From an uncultured Erythrobacter sp. (GTDB lineage: Bacteria; Pseudomonadota; Alphaproteobacteria; Sphingomonadales; Sphingomonadaceae): a DNA stretch of 64,000 nt. The translations under genes were made by a program, and so were the position numbers. Position 1 is the first letter of the stretch. The number at the start of each line of letters is the position of its first letter. Of the stretch, positions 1-11,769 are shown piece after piece. Location: contig NZ_CANMZM010000002.1 in assembly GCF_947502395.1 (NCBI RefSeq), positions 434,001-498,000 on the forward strand, read 5' to 3'. The notes under the pieces are model-generated. The model was given only the letters and a program-made list of their open reading frames with translations. It had not been told where the DNA came from and did not search any database.

Positions 1-555
1 ATTCCGCTTCGCGCAAGGAAGCATGACCAAGCGAGGTTTGTGTTGCATTTCTTGCAATATATTTGCGAAATTTGTCATTTGTGTTTCATGCTATCGAACC
101 TCATTTGTTGTGCAGCGCAACAGAGCCAACCTCTTCTCTCTCCAAATTGGCTCTGTGCTGCTGATGGATCGATTGCCCCTCAATGCGGATCCATCAAACT
201 GCTCGCCGCGAGGTGGCAGCCGACTATAGAGCGCGTCTTGCGACGGGCCCGGTGACTTCCAGCGCCCGGCTCATCAGGCCCAAGACCCTCTTGAAAGCGT
301 TCCCCAACGCTGCGGCTGCTTCGTTCTCGGTCGATGGTGACTTGGTGGCGCCTCCCCCAAAGGTGCCGGGATCGCAGGTCAACCAGTCGACGAGCAATTC
401 GCCTCGCTGCAGAGCAGCTAGCGAGACGCGGTCACCACTCTCTCCCTCTCCCAATGGTGGCCGCGTCTCAAAACCTGGCGCCCCGCCTCTAATGTCGCGC
501 GCTCTGTTCGGAAAAGGCTATCACTGAGAATAGGTTTTACAATCGATGTCAGGGT
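1..555. other. Gene-poor leading segment, no supported gene
   Basis: Short open frames of 60 to 114 codons overlap here on both strands, but none has a convincing ribosome binding site, a recognisable motif or support from its neighbours. The first 130 bases are clearly more AT-rich than the rest. It may be intergenic DNA or a decayed gene. I see no tRNA cloverleaf and no terminal inverted repeats. Confidence 0.5.
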
Positions 556-561
556 TATAAT
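556..561 (+). promoter_or_regulatory. Possible -10 element (TATAAT)
   Basis: A perfect TATAAT lies about 70 bases before the small ORF at 633. A weak -35-like TTTACA sits at 536-541, but the 14-base spacing is shorter than usual. Between this box and the ORF there is a GGCGGG...CCCGCC inverted repeat (593-598 with 614-619). Confidence 0.3.
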
Positions 562-632
562 GTTTCGTGTGACGCACTATATATTACTCAAAGGCGGGTC
601 CCTCTCCCTAACCCCCGCCGAAGGAAAATGTC

Positions 633-716
633 ATGCGTAACTTCGCACAAAGCACGCTCGCAATGGTCTTCGCACTCGCCCTCAGCGGTGCGACTTTAAA
701 CGCACTAATCGTGTAA
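633..716 (+). CDS. Possible 27-residue hydrophobic peptide
   Basis: The frame encodes a short peptide with one basic N-terminal residue (MRNF) followed by a hydrophobic stretch rich in Ala, Leu and Val that ends in LIV. It resembles a signal peptide or a single membrane helix with no mature domain. The start is supported by AAGGA at 621-625, seven bases upstream, by an upstream TATAAT, and by a leader hairpin. A GC-rich inverted repeat follows the stop. It could be a leader peptide, a small membrane protein, or the remaining N-terminus of a lost gene. I do not recognise a named family, and translation is only inferred. Confidence 0.4.
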   Translation: MRNFAQSTLAMVFALALSGATLNALIV

Positions 717-726
717 TTCTCCAAAT

Positions 727-761
727 CGCCGGGTCGCTTGTCTCAAGAGAGTGCCCCGGCG
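727..761. terminator. GC-rich inverted repeat between convergent units
   Basis: CGCCGGG (727-733) pairs with CCCGGCG (755-761) around a 21-base loop. It lies between the small plus-strand ORF and the end of the minus-strand acyl-CoA ligase. There is no T-run after it, so termination is uncertain. Confidence 0.3.
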
Positions 762-773
762 CTTGGCGCATTA

Positions 774-2342
774 TCACAAGGTCGCTCCAGCAATTTTTGC
801 GGCAGCGATCTCGCGCAATTCACTCTTCAAGAGTTTGCCGATATGGCTCCGCGGCATTTCATCAATGGCATAAAGCGCCGACAGGCGCTGAGTCTTGCCC
901 AGTCTCGCATTAACGCTTTCAAGGATCGCTTGCGGTTCGCGCGCATTCTCTCCCAAAACAACAAAGCCCACCGGGGTCTCGCCCCAAGCCCTTGAGGCAA
1001 TCCCGACAACCGCGGCTTCGACCACGTCGTCCTCCTTCTCAAGCTCAGCTTCAAGGTCACTTGGATAGATATTGAAGCCGCCCGAGATGATCATGTCTTT
1101 AGCCCGGCCGACAAGCTCGACAAATCCGTCTTCATCAACTCGGCCGATGTCGCCCATACGCATCCAGGCGCCGCCTTCAGCGTCGACATATTGTGCTTCA
1201 TTAGTCTTGTCAGGGCGGTTCTTATAGCCGCTCATCATGGTTTGAGAGCGACCGATGAGATTGCCCGGAGTGCCGGGGGGAACTTCATTGTCCTCGTCAT
1301 CCAACACCTTCATCTCGCTTCCGGGAGCAGGCCGTCCAACGGTGTGAAGCTTATCGGGAAATTCGTGTGCTTGAAGCAGGCACACAACACCGCCTTCCGT
1401 CATGGAATAGATTTCAACCAATCCGCCCGGCATCCGGCTCAAAACCTCGCGCTTCAGCTCAGGTGAAAACGGCGCGGAGGTGCAATATTTGAGGATGAGG
1501 GACGACAGATCATACTCATCAAAACCGGGGTAATCCATCAATCTCTGATATTGGACCGGCACCAACATGGTAAGCGTGGTCTTGTCTTCTTGCGCATGTC
1601 CAAGCCAGCGTCCGCAATCAAACTTGCCCATAACCCGCATCGTGCCTCCGGCAAGAAGTGCAGGCAAGAAACCCACCATCGTCGTGTTTGAATAGAGCGG
1701 CGTTGAGGTAAGCGTGCGCACCGGCAAGCCGGCTTCGAGATAGGAAACCGCGGTGGAAGCAAACTGCAGCCAACGCATCTGGTGCGAATGGACGATGCCT
1801 TTGGGAATGCCTGTCGTGCCCGAGGAATAAATGATATTGAACGGATCGCTTGGGGCCGGCTCAAAAGCGGGGGCGAGGCTTCCGTGGGGAGCCATCCATG
1901 TGTCGATATCCTCCAACGGCACGCGGATCATTTCCGACATGAAGTCAGGGCCGAGCTCCGCCGCTTTGCCTGCATCTATAAACAAATGCCGGGCACCCGA
2001 ATCCTTCGCCATGCCCTTAAGCTGCTCTGGAGAGGCGCTGGTGGTGAGCGGGGCTGCCACACCCCCAGCCCGTACAGTGGCGAGGAAGACGAGCGCATAA
2101 TTGACCGTGCTCGTGCCAAGAATTGCGACCGCTTGTCCACGCTCAAGCCCTGTCTCCACCAGCCGCGCCGCAAGCCGTTCAACCTCTCCGATCAACTCGG
2201 CCCAAGCGACATCCCGCGTGTCGTCAATCATTGCAATCGCATCGGGTTGCGCCTGGGACCACATCCGCAAAATGTCTGCAAAGGAGCCAAAAGGCTTGGT
2301 GAGGGCAGCGGAAATTCCCGATTTGGCGTGATCTGAAATCAT
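774..2342 (-). CDS. Acyl-CoA ligase, AMP-forming (ANL superfamily)
   Basis: This 522-residue enzyme should activate a carboxylic acid with ATP to an acyl-adenylate and then transfer it to CoA. The ANL core motifs are present in order: YSSGTTGIPKG (about 172-182) for ATP binding, YSMTEGG as the A5 motif, GDIGRVDEDGFVELVGR with DMIISGGFNIYP for the hinge and C-terminal lid, and IGKLLKSEL with the catalytic lysine near the end. The ATG at 2342 was chosen over an in-frame TTG at 2378 because neither has a clear ribosome binding site and the ATG fits family length. The substrate cannot be read from the sequence; a medium or long acyl or aryl acid is possible. Confidence 0.85.
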   Translation of the reverse strand: MISDHAKSGISAALTKPFGSFADILRMWSQAQPDAIAMIDDTRDVAWAELIGEVERLAARLVETGLERGQAVAILGTSTVNYALVFLATVRAGGVAAPLTTSASPEQLKGMAKDSGARHLFIDAGKAAELGPDFMSEMIRVPLEDIDTWMAPHGSLAPAFEPAPSDPFNIIYSSGTTGIPKGIVHSHQMRWLQFASTAVSYLEAGLPVRTLTSTPLYSNTTMVGFLPALLAGGTMRVMGKFDCGRWLGHAQEDKTTLTMLVPVQYQRLMDYPGFDEYDLSSLILKYCTSAPFSPELKREVLSRMPGGLVEIYSMTEGGVVCLLQAHEFPDKLHTVGRPAPGSEMKVLDDEDNEVPPGTPGNLIGRSQTMMSGYKNRPDKTNEAQYVDAEGGAWMRMGDIGRVDEDGFVELVGRAKDMIISGGFNIYPSDLEAELEKEDDVVEAAVVGIASRAWGETPVGFVVLGENAREPQAILESVNARLGKTQRLSALYAIDEMPRSHIGKLLKSELREIAAAKIAGATL

Positions 2343-2420
2343 GAGGTCAGACCATAAGGCTCGACGGGAAATCGGCAAGAGAACTTAATCGGAGCACGGC
2401 CTCATAAGCATATGACTTAG

Positions 2421-5051
<2,631 letters not shown>

Positions 5052-5106
5052 TTGATTCGGGCATAGCGTCGTTACGGCATAAGCAGGTGCAATCAAGGCA
5101 CACTAC

Positions 5107-5931
5107 ATGAAGCACGCATTTAAACTTTCAAAGCTCGGAGCCTTGCGGCGCGGTCGTAATCAGTCGCAAATCCGCGCGGCATGCCAGAACGCTTATCTCG
5201 GAGATCACACGTCACTGGCGAGAGTTTTGGGGAGGTACAAAATGTACCTCGACACCCGAGATGTCGCCTTTACTCCCCACATGCTCTCCGACGGCTATTG
5301 GGAAATGGCCCACACCGAGGTGATGGCCAAGCTGCTAAAAGAAGGCATGAAAGCCGTCGATTTGGGCGCCAATTTGGGCTATTTTACGATGCTGATGTCA
5401 GACTGCGTTGGCCAGCGGGGAGCGGTGCATGCATTTGAGCCCAACCCCCATATCGCGAAACTTCTACGCAACTCGGCGGAAGTGAATGGCTTTGCTCAAC
5501 GCACGACAGTTCATGAAATGGCTTTAAGCGATAAAGACGGCGAATTGGACTTTTACATCGACCCGACGCGGCCCATGAACGCAACCCTGACGCCAATGCA
5601 GGATCACGATATTGTCAAAGTTCCCACCTGCCGCTTCGATGATATCGTCGAGCTGGAGGATTGCGATTTTATCAAGATTGATGTCGAAGGAGCTGAGCAG
5701 GCTGTCTGGGCGGGCATGGCAAGGCGGCTTGCCAATCCGCGGCCCCTTACGGTGATTCTCGAATTTACTGGCGATCGGTATCCCGATGCCGGGGCCTTTC
5801 TTGATGTGATTGAACAGCAGGGATTCTCGCTGAGTTTTATCCATTCATGGCGCGGCATAGTGCCTACGACGAGAAGCGAGATTCTGGCCAGACCAGGCAA
5901 CGTTGATCAGCTTTTGGTCCTCCGCAAATAG
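5107..5931 (+). CDS. FkbM-family SAM-dependent methyltransferase
   Basis: The 274-residue protein has the FkbM-type Rossmann core: VDLGANLGYFTMLMS (SAM-binding motif I, about residue 84), HAFEPNPH (motif II acidic loop) and FIKIDVEGAE (motif IV). Such enzymes O-methylate small molecules, glycans or lipids, and the target cannot be read here. It begins 55 bases after gyrB with AAGG about eight bases before the ATG. No glycan or secondary-metabolite genes surround it, so the context gives no substrate clue. Confidence 0.8.
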   Translation: MKHAFKLSKLGALRRGRNQSQIRAACQNAYLGDHTSLARVLGRYKMYLDTRDVAFTPHMLSDGYWEMAHTEVMAKLLKEGMKAVDLGANLGYFTMLMSDCVGQRGAVHAFEPNPHIAKLLRNSAEVNGFAQRTTVHEMALSDKDGELDFYIDPTRPMNATLTPMQDHDIVKVPTCRFDDIVELEDCDFIKIDVEGAEQAVWAGMARRLANPRPLTVILEFTGDRYPDAGAFLDVIEQQGFSLSFIHSWRGIVPTTRSEILARPGNVDQLLVLRK

Positions 5932-6008
5932 CGAAGATGCACAACATGTCCTAGCTTTGGCCTACCAGCCCTTGATGTTTGGCGCGTTTGCCCCGACATC
6001 TTGGTGAT

Positions 6009-7208
6009 ATGTCAGAAGCTGAACCCAACGATACAACTACGCTTGAGCATTGGAGCTTTCTCCTTGTCTTGGCCGCAGTTTCCATTCTGCTGGTGTGGGT
6101 CACCTGGCCGTTTGTAGGTCCATTGATGTGGGCCACCTTGGCCGCGATCATGTTCCAGCCGCTCTACAAATGGTCCGTAAAGAGAACGCGCGGAAGGCGG
6201 AACTGGGCCGCGGCCCTTTCGTTAGCCATCATCTTTGTTGCTGTGCTTCTGCCGGCGCTCTGGATCGGATCGATGGTTGCAAATGAGGCGATCAAGCTTG
6301 TCAACACATTGCAGGCAAACCCGCCCAATATCGGAGCCTGGGTTGACGAAACTTACGCCATGTTACCAGCAGATGTGCAGCGATTTGCGGCGGAGAATGG
6401 GTTTTCAGACTTCTCCGCCATACAGGAGCGCTTACAGGGAATTCTGGGCGAAAGCGCCGGGCTGATTGCTCAACAAGCGCTTTCAATTGGGAGTGGCGCA
6501 CTCGGCTTCGTTTTAAGCTTCACAATCGGGCTCTATGTTCTCTTCTTTTTGCTCAGAGATGGGTCGCGCATCGGTGAGACGATCCTTCATTCGTCGCCGA
6601 TTGAGCGCGAGATTGCAGACCGCCTCTCTGACCGTTTCCTGGGCGTAGTCCGCGCGGTGATCAAAGGCTCTGGCGTGGTCGGCATTGTCCAGGGAACACT
6701 GGGCGGGATCATGCTCGCGCTCGCTGGCGTTCCCTCCGCCCTGCTGCTCGGCGTGGTTATGGCTATCCTGGCCTTGATCCCCGCAGTGGGCACTGCCCTT
6801 GTCTGGGCACCAGCAGGGATCTGGCTGATCCTTGCAGGCGATGTATGGCAGGGCGTATTCGTGCTGGGCGCTGGCTTCATCATCATTTCGAGCGTCGACA
6901 ATGTCCTGCGCCCAGTGCTCGTAGGCCGAGACACTGGCATCCCTGATTGGATCATCCTGGTCACGACTTTGGGCGGTATTTCGCTCGCAGGCTTTTCCGG
7001 CATCGTTCTGGGGCCATTGGTCGCCGGGCTGTTCCTTGCCAGTTGGTCGATCTTTCAAGAGCAGCGCGCCGAAGATGAGGAAGCCGCTGCGCGCTATCGC
7101 ATGAAGGTCGGCCCTGACGGGAAAGCACGCTCGGATGAAGAGTTGGAGGCGATTGAGCGACTGTCGGACCCGAGCGATGAACGCGAGCCACAGTTGGCGA
7201 AAGGATAA
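6009..7208 (+). CDS. AI-2E family transporter (PerM-like permease)
   Basis: This is an integral inner-membrane protein of 399 residues with a set of hydrophobic segments arranged as in the AI-2E exporter/PerM family. A paired helix lies at the N-terminus (SFLLVLAAVSILLVW and WATLAAIMFQPLY), an amphipathic region follows, and there is a multi-helix C-terminal half with the family-like DNVLRPVLVG motif and GGISLAGFSGIVLGPLVAG. The C-terminal tail is charged and cytoplasmic. Family members export signalling molecules or ions, and substrate assignments are weak. The ATG at 6009 was preferred to a TTG at 5979. It is followed after three bases by the M50-like gene, so the two are probably co-transcribed. 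Confidence 0.85.
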   Translation: MSEAEPNDTTTLEHWSFLLVLAAVSILLVWVTWPFVGPLMWATLAAIMFQPLYKWSVKRTRGRRNWAAALSLAIIFVAVLLPALWIGSMVANEAIKLVNTLQANPPNIGAWVDETYAMLPADVQRFAAENGFSDFSAIQERLQGILGESAGLIAQQALSIGSGALGFVLSFTIGLYVLFFLLRDGSRIGETILHSSPIEREIADRLSDRFLGVVRAVIKGSGVVGIVQGTLGGIMLALAGVPSALLLGVVMAILALIPAVGTALVWAPAGIWLILAGDVWQGVFVLGAGFIIISSVDNVLRPVLVGRDTGIPDWIILVTTLGGISLAGFSGIVLGPLVAGLFLASWSIFQEQRAEDEEAAARYRMKVGPDGKARSDEELEAIERLSDPSDEREPQLAKG

Positions 7209-7211
7209 GCC

Positions 7212-8003
7212 ATGCGCTCGATGGTCACACCGGGGAGCCAGGCCGAGGAAGTCGGCCGCCTGATCCTTGCCGGGTTCATTGTCATCGCACTGCCCTCGCT
7301 GCCATTTGGTTCCTACCTAGTTTATCCCTTCGCCATCCTCACCACTTGGTTTCACGAGATGGGCCACGGCCTTACAGCCTTGGCGATGGGTCAGAGCTTT
7401 GATCGCCTGCTGATATACGCCAATGGATCTGGCCTTGCTGAGAGCCGTGTGGCTACCGATGCTTCCCCATTCTTGCGCGCAGCGATTGCTGCGGGTGGAC
7501 CGCTTGCTCCCACTTTCTTCGGCGCCGGATTGATCGTCGCAAGCGCCCACCAGCGCGCATGGCGACCGGTCTTGTGGGGCACATCGATTGCCATATTTGC
7601 GTCTGTTATCCTCTATGTGCGGACAACTGTGGGGTTTGCGGTTTTACCGCTGATCGCACTGGCGCTTGCATTGATCGCATGGAAAGCGTCGCCGGGCATC
7701 AATCGCTTCACCCTCCAATTTCTGGGCGTTTTAGGCGCGATGAGTATGCTCAGCGACTATCGCTATTTCTTCACTGAGCAGGTGGTGATCGACGGCAAGC
7801 CCATTCTTTCCGACACCGGCCAAATCGAAGCGGCCCTGTGGTTTCCGCATTGGTTTTGGGCAGCGCTGATCCTACTGATCTCAGCTACAATGGTCGGCGC
7901 GAGCCTCAAATACGCACTTTCGGATCGGCGGCGAATTGGCGCGATTCCCAAACGCCCCGCCAATGTGTTGCAATTCAAGCGGACGTCTGACCGCGATCAC
8001 TAA
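7212..8003 (+). CDS. M50-like membrane metallopeptidase
   Basis: The 263-residue protein has about six hydrophobic segments and a zinc-peptidase HEXXH motif, HEMGHG, near residue 46 inside a membrane helix (ILTTWFHEMGHGLTALAMG). This pattern fits the M50B-like family of bacterial membrane peptidases, whose substrates are mostly unknown. It starts three bases after the transporter with AAAGGA seven bases before the ATG, so the two genes form an operon. The protein ends in a basic cytoplasmic tail. Proteolytic activity is inferred from the motif only. Confidence 0.75.
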   Translation: MRSMVTPGSQAEEVGRLILAGFIVIALPSLPFGSYLVYPFAILTTWFHEMGHGLTALAMGQSFDRLLIYANGSGLAESRVATDASPFLRAAIAAGGPLAPTFFGAGLIVASAHQRAWRPVLWGTSIAIFASVILYVRTTVGFAVLPLIALALALIAWKASPGINRFTLQFLGVLGAMSMLSDYRYFFTEQVVIDGKPILSDTGQIEAALWFPHWFWAALILLISATMVGASLKYALSDRRRIGAIPKRPANVLQFKRTSDRDH

Positions 8004-8009
8004 CGAGTG

Positions 8010-8651
8010 TTAGGTGGCGGCAATGCGAATGGTGTTCACACCCTTTGCGCCATCGCCGACTTCCGCCGACAGACCAATGAAGATCGTATCGATGATCCGT
8101 GCCAACTTATCCTCGTTTAGCTTGTCACCAAGGTGGATCAAGGCATCGGGGATCATATAGTTGGATAGCATCTGATTGATGAGCGAAAGGGCCTCATCAA
8201 TTTCGAGTCCAGCCAAATAGCCGTCCGCCTGTGCCTGAACGATAATCTCGCACAGATAGTGGTCGGCAAGGTCAACATAAGAGCGCACACGTTCAAAATT
8301 GGCCGCCCCCATCTCGCACAGCATGGTGAAATTCTCAGGGTCGTTGCGGAATCTCGCACGCGAGATCACAAAGCGGCGGCTGATAAACTCATAGAGCTTG
8401 CGGTTGGAAGGCAGGTCACTTGCGACAACCTCTTCCATGACCGTCATATGTTCAGCAAGCCAAACTGCGGCAATGGCATCGAACAGGTCGTCATAGTCTT
8501 CAAAGACCCACTCAAACCGGCTGCGCGAAAGGCCGCTTTCGGTGTGTGCCGTGTTGAAACTGATCTCAGTCCCGCGCTCTCGCACCAGATCAAGCACCAT
8601 GCTCGCGATGCGGGTGCGTTCTTGGTTTCGGGTTTCTTCGCTCAAAGGCAT
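8010..8651 (-). CDS. TetR/AcrR-type transcriptional regulator
   Basis: The 213-residue protein starts with a helix-turn-helix region in the TetR style (RERTRIASMVLDLVRERG followed by an FNTAHTESGLSRSRFEWVFEDYDDLFDAI segment), then an all-helical ligand-binding half. It probably represses nearby or unlinked genes until an effector binds. The start has AGGAGGG about eleven bases upstream. It lies tail-to-tail with the M50-like gene, and the downstream acyltransferase has the same orientation, separated by 111 bases. The target genes are not evident. Confidence 0.75.
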   Translation of the reverse strand: MPLSEETRNQERTRIASMVLDLVRERGTEISFNTAHTESGLSRSRFEWVFEDYDDLFDAIAAVWLAEHMTVMEEVVASDLPSNRKLYEFISRRFVISRARFRNDPENFTMLCEMGAANFERVRSYVDLADHYLCEIIVQAQADGYLAGLEIDEALSLINQMLSNYMIPDALIHLGDKLNEDKLARIIDTIFIGLSAEVGDGAKGVNTIRIAAT

Positions 8652-8762
8652 GGCTAGCGGGGCCCTCCTGCTTTGGGCCTACATAGGAGCACCGAGGCCA
8701 GCCTTAAAGGGATTTCATCACAAAAATGGTGCGACGCAAAATCGCACTAAGGAACGCAGCTT

Positions 8763-9392
8763 CTAAAACTCGTTCTTGCCAGCGACGATATCTTTGGCCT
8801 GTTGTTCCAGCACTTTGTAGCGGTCGAGATCGGGAATCTTTGAGCGGAACCACTCGGCGATTTTGAGCAGATCCTCGCCATAATTGCCCGAAGGCATCAT
8901 GGGCTGGCTAAATCCGATGGTGCGTTTTTCATTGTCCGCATAGGCAAGGACGATGGGGACACCCGCAGCCTTGGCGATGTTGTAGAATCCTGACTTCCAC
9001 TTACCGTCTGAATTGCGTGTGCCTTCACAAGCGATGACGAGGTTGAGCTCTGACCGAGCCGCATACTCGTCTTTGAGTTGCTGGATGGTCCCACCCGCTG
9101 CGCGTCGATCAACCGAAATCCCGCCCATATCGAGCATGAAATTGCGCATCATGCCTTTGAACAGGGTGTGTTTGCCCATGAAGTTGGGTTGGACTTTCTC
9201 TTCCTTGGTCGCGCCTGCGAAGAAGACGAAGTCCCAGTTCGAGGTATGCGGCGCTCCGGCGATGACGCACTTCTTTACGTCCGTTGGAAAGCGCTCAACC
9301 ACCCGCCAACGCATGAGGCGATAGAATATCAGAATGATCCGGTTCACGACGCGCGACAACAGCGTGACATTGCGGGTTTCGTTATGTTTCAA
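8763..9392 (-). CDS. PlsC-like 1-acyl-glycerophosphate acyltransferase family
   Basis: The 209-residue protein carries the glycerolipid acyltransferase signatures HTSNWD (the HX4D catalytic motif, about residue 49) and EGTR (substrate-binding motif, about 130). An N-terminal hydrophobic segment (VNRIILIFYRLMRW) probably sits on the inner membrane. It should transfer an acyl group to a glycerophospholipid precursor or a related acceptor. The variant HTSNWD and the short length match a subgroup of small acyltransferases distinct from the housekeeping PlsC, so the acceptor is uncertain. Confidence 0.75.
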   Translation of the reverse strand: MKHNETRNVTLLSRVVNRIILIFYRLMRWRVVERFPTDVKKCVIAGAPHTSNWDFVFFAGATKEEKVQPNFMGKHTLFKGMMRNFMLDMGGISVDRRAAGGTIQQLKDEYAARSELNLVIACEGTRNSDGKWKSGFYNIAKAAGVPIVLAYADNEKRTIGFSQPMMPSGNYGEDLLKIAEWFRSKIPDLDRYKVLEQQAKDIVAGKNEF

Positions 9393-9491
9393 ACGGGTTG
9401 TCCTCTTCTCTCTCGTAGAACTGACTAGCAGTTACGTGAGGGAATGCGAGAGGGATTTAGTCCGAGGGTGTGAGCGCTACCTCCCTCCACC

Positions 9492-9581
9492 CGTCATCCT
9501 GAACTTGTTTCAGGATCCATTTTACAATCAGACTCAGAGTTCTGCCGCTGGCATGGGCCCTGAACCAAGTTCAGGGTGACG
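9492..9581. repeat. REP-like paired palindrome
   Basis: Two GC-rich arms, 9492-9518 and 9555-9581, are inverted copies of each other with four mismatches in 27 positions. Each arm contains its own hairpin, CCTGAA-N5-TTCAGG on the left and CCTGAA-N5-TTCAGG on the right. The layout is that of a REP or BIME unit in the gap between the acyltransferase and the mccB operon. No second copy was found in this window. Confidence 0.75.
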
Positions 9582-9679
9582 ATAATGGTATTAGCTGCCA
9601 GGGATGCACTGCGTATCAGGCCGTTTTGCTGGCCCATATATTATGCCCGGTGGTCCTGGCTTCTCACTCTCAATTCGAT

Positions 9680-9793
9680 TCAGTTCGTCACGACATGCTT
9701 GCTCGCGATCAGCTTCTGATCTTGCTCTGAATCGGGAACGTCGCAAGCCGACGAGAACATCAAAATCGGTGCTATCAAGATGCCCTTCTTCAT
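9680..9793 (-). CDS. Small lipoprotein, possibly frameshifted
   Basis: A 37-codon frame starts nine bases after the mccB stop with AGGGGAT positioned five bases before its ATG. The product begins with a lipoprotein signal (MKKGILIAPILMFSSAC, lipobox SSAC), then ends soon after the cysteine. A second frame of the same strand reads on to a TAA at 9591-9593 and looks like a natural continuation (CRDELNRIESEKPGPPG). The gene may therefore be a longer lipoprotein of about 67 residues broken by an indel near 9695, or the sequence may carry an error. Function unknown. Confidence 0.45.
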   Translation of the reverse strand: MKKGILIAPILMFSSACDVPDSEQDQKLIASKHVVTN

Positions 9794-9802
9794 GTTCATC
9801 CC

Positions 9803-11410
9803 CTACATCCTAAACACACCAAACGCAGGCCGCTCCGCAATAGGAGCCTCCAGCGTCGTAGCAAAAGCCAGCCCAAGCACATCGCGTGTCTGCGCTGGGT
9901 CAATCACCCCATCATCCCACAGCCTTGCGGTGGCGTAGTAGGGGTTGCCTTCGTCCTCGTACTTCTGGCGGATTGGGGCTTTGAACTTTTCGGCCTCCTC
10001 CTCGCTCCATTTGTCGGCGTCGCGGTGGACGGTGGCCAGCACGGAAGCGGCTTGCTCTCCACCCATCACTGAGATGCGCGCATTGGGCCAGGTGAAGAGG
10101 AAGCGCGGGGAGTAGGCTCTGCCCGCCATGCCGTAATTGCCTGCACCAAAGCTGCCGCCGATGACCACGGTGATTTTGGGCACGGTGGCGGTGGCAACGG
10201 CGGTCACAAGCTTTGCGCCATGCTTGGCAATGCCCTCTGCCTCATACTTGCCGCCGACCATAAAGCCACTGATGTTTTGGAGGAAAAGGAGCGGGATGCG
10301 CCGCTGGCATGCGAGCTCGATAAAGTGCGCGCCTTTTTGTGCGCTTTCGGAGAACAGCACGCCATTGTTGGCGATAATGCCGACCGGCATCCCCCAGATA
10401 TGCGCAAAGCCGCAAACCAGTGTCGAGCCGTAATGCGCCTTGAATTCGTGGAACTCGCTGCCATCCACCAGCCGCGCAATCACCTCCTTCACATCGTAAG
10501 GCGCGCGCACATCATCGGGCACAATCGCATAAAGATCGTCGGCATCAAACTTGGGCGGGCGGGGGTCTTTGAGGGCTATGTCCTTGGCAGCGCCCGTGTT
10601 CGCGCCCAAATGCGAGACGATATCGCGCACAATGGTGAGCGCGTGTTCGTCATTCTCAGCGAGGTGATCGACCACGCCGGATTTCTTCGCATGAAGGTCG
10701 CCGCCGCCAAGGTCCTCAGCGCTGATTTCCTCACCCGTTGCCGCCTTCACCAGTGGAGGGCCTGCGAGGAAGATCGTGCCTTGGTTGCGCACAATCACCG
10801 TCTCATCGGACATGGCTGGAACGTAAGCACCGCCAGCCGTGCAAGAGCCCATCACGCAAGCAATCTGCGGAATGCCAGCGGCGGACATATTCGCCTGATT
10901 GAAGAAGATGCGCCCAAAGTGATCACGGTCGGGGAAGACCTCGGCCTGATGGGGCAGGTTCGCCCCGCCTGAGTCCACCAGATAGATGCATGGCAAGCGG
11001 TTCTCCATCGCGATCTCTTGCGCGCGAAGGTGCTTCTTCACCGTCATCGGGTAGTAGGTGCCACCTTTAACCGTCGCATCATTGCAAACGATCATCACCT
11101 GACGCCCCGACACACGCCCGATGCCGCAAATGATAGAGGCCGCGTTTACATCGCCCTCATACATGCCATTGGCGGCAAGCTGGCCGATTTCGAGGAAGGG
11201 CGAACCCGGATCAAGCAGCCGCTCCACCCGTTCCCTTGGCAGCAATTTGCCCCGCGACACATGGCGATGACGGCTACGCTCTGGCCCGCCGAGCGACGCC
11301 TTGGCGACAGCTTTGCGTAGGTCGTTTGCTAGCGATTTGTTGTACTCAGCCCGCGCCTTTGCCTCAGGTGCTTCAGCGTCGAGTTTGGTGGTGAGAACAG
11401 GTGCGGTCAT
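9803..11410 (-). CDS. mccB: Methylcrotonoyl-CoA carboxylase beta subunit
   Basis: This 535-residue carboxyltransferase subunit transfers CO2 from carboxybiotin to 3-methylcrotonyl-CoA in leucine degradation. Both crotonase-fold halves are present. Characteristic stretches include [38 protein letters not shown] and [16 protein letters not shown] in the N-half, and [20 protein letters not shown] with [16 protein letters not shown] in the C-half, which separate MCC from propionyl-CoA carboxylases. Its ATG overlaps the stop of the preceding small membrane gene by four bases (ATGA). The biotin-carrying alpha subunit (mccA) is not adjacent and not in the window. Co-location with isovaleryl-CoA dehydrogenase supports the assignment. 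Confidence 0.93.
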   Translation of the reverse strand: MTAPVLTTKLDAEAPEAKARAEYNKSLANDLRKAVAKASLGGPERSRHRHVSRGKLLPRERVERLLDPGSPFLEIGQLAANGMYEGDVNAASIICGIGRVSGRQVMIVCNDATVKGGTYYPMTVKKHLRAQEIAMENRLPCIYLVDSGGANLPHQAEVFPDRDHFGRIFFNQANMSAAGIPQIACVMGSCTAGGAYVPAMSDETVIVRNQGTIFLAGPPLVKAATGEEISAEDLGGGDLHAKKSGVVDHLAENDEHALTIVRDIVSHLGANTGAAKDIALKDPRPPKFDADDLYAIVPDDVRAPYDVKEVIARLVDGSEFHEFKAHYGSTLVCGFAHIWGMPVGIIANNGVLFSESAQKGAHFIELACQRRIPLLFLQNISGFMVGGKYEAEGIAKHGAKLVTAVATATVPKITVVIGGSFGAGNYGMAGRAYSPRFLFTWPNARISVMGGEQAASVLATVHRDADKWSEEEAEKFKAPIRQKYEDEGNPYYATARLWDDGVIDPAQTRDVLGLAFATTLEAPIAERPAFGVFRM

Positions 11411-11769
11411 CGATAAGCCCCAATAATGGCGAGAACCCCCGTGATCCCCATTGGGATCCAGCCGGGATGTTTGAAATGCGAAGTTGCGATATCGGCGATG
11501 CCCAGTGCGATCCAGAACATTCCAACCAAAACTATCAACGCGCGCGGTGTATCAGGCCAAACCAAGACTGCAGCGGACAGAACCATGAATGCCGACAGAG
11601 CGTGCCACAAATAGCCAAGCAAAGCGGGCGCAATTTCCATGTCAGGATGCGGATTGCCCCGGGCAAGGATAGGGCCCAGCACCGAGCTTGCACCGCCCAC
11701 CGAATGGGCGATCGCCACCAAGATCATAATTGCGGCCGACAGCCAAAGCCAAATCGAAGTGCCATACAT
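11407..11769 (-). CDS. Small four-helix membrane protein, unknown
   Basis: The 120-residue protein has about four transmembrane segments and no recognised catalytic motif. It is a paralogue of the gene at 12452-12805: both share an HSV motif after the first helix, a W-H pair before the second, a GxxWIxLGIA-like third helix and KHPG before the last helix. Its ATG overlaps the previous stop as TGATG and its own stop overlaps the mccB start as ATGA. This predicts translational coupling with leucine catabolism genes. Function unknown. A longer in-frame start at 11838 is unlikely because it would run far into the neighbour. Confidence 0.75.
   Translation of the reverse strand: MYGTSIWLWLSAAIMILVAIAHSVGGASSVLGPILARGNPHPDMEIAPALLGYLWHALSAFMVLSAAVLVWPDTPRALIVLVGMFWIALGIADIATSHFKHPGWIPMGITGVLAIIGAYR

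Noticed and set aside
183..527. 114-codon plus-strand ORF in the leading segment
   Set aside because: No ribosome binding site, no recognisable motif, Ser/Pro/Arg-rich shadow-like composition; overlapped by a minus-strand frame of no better support.
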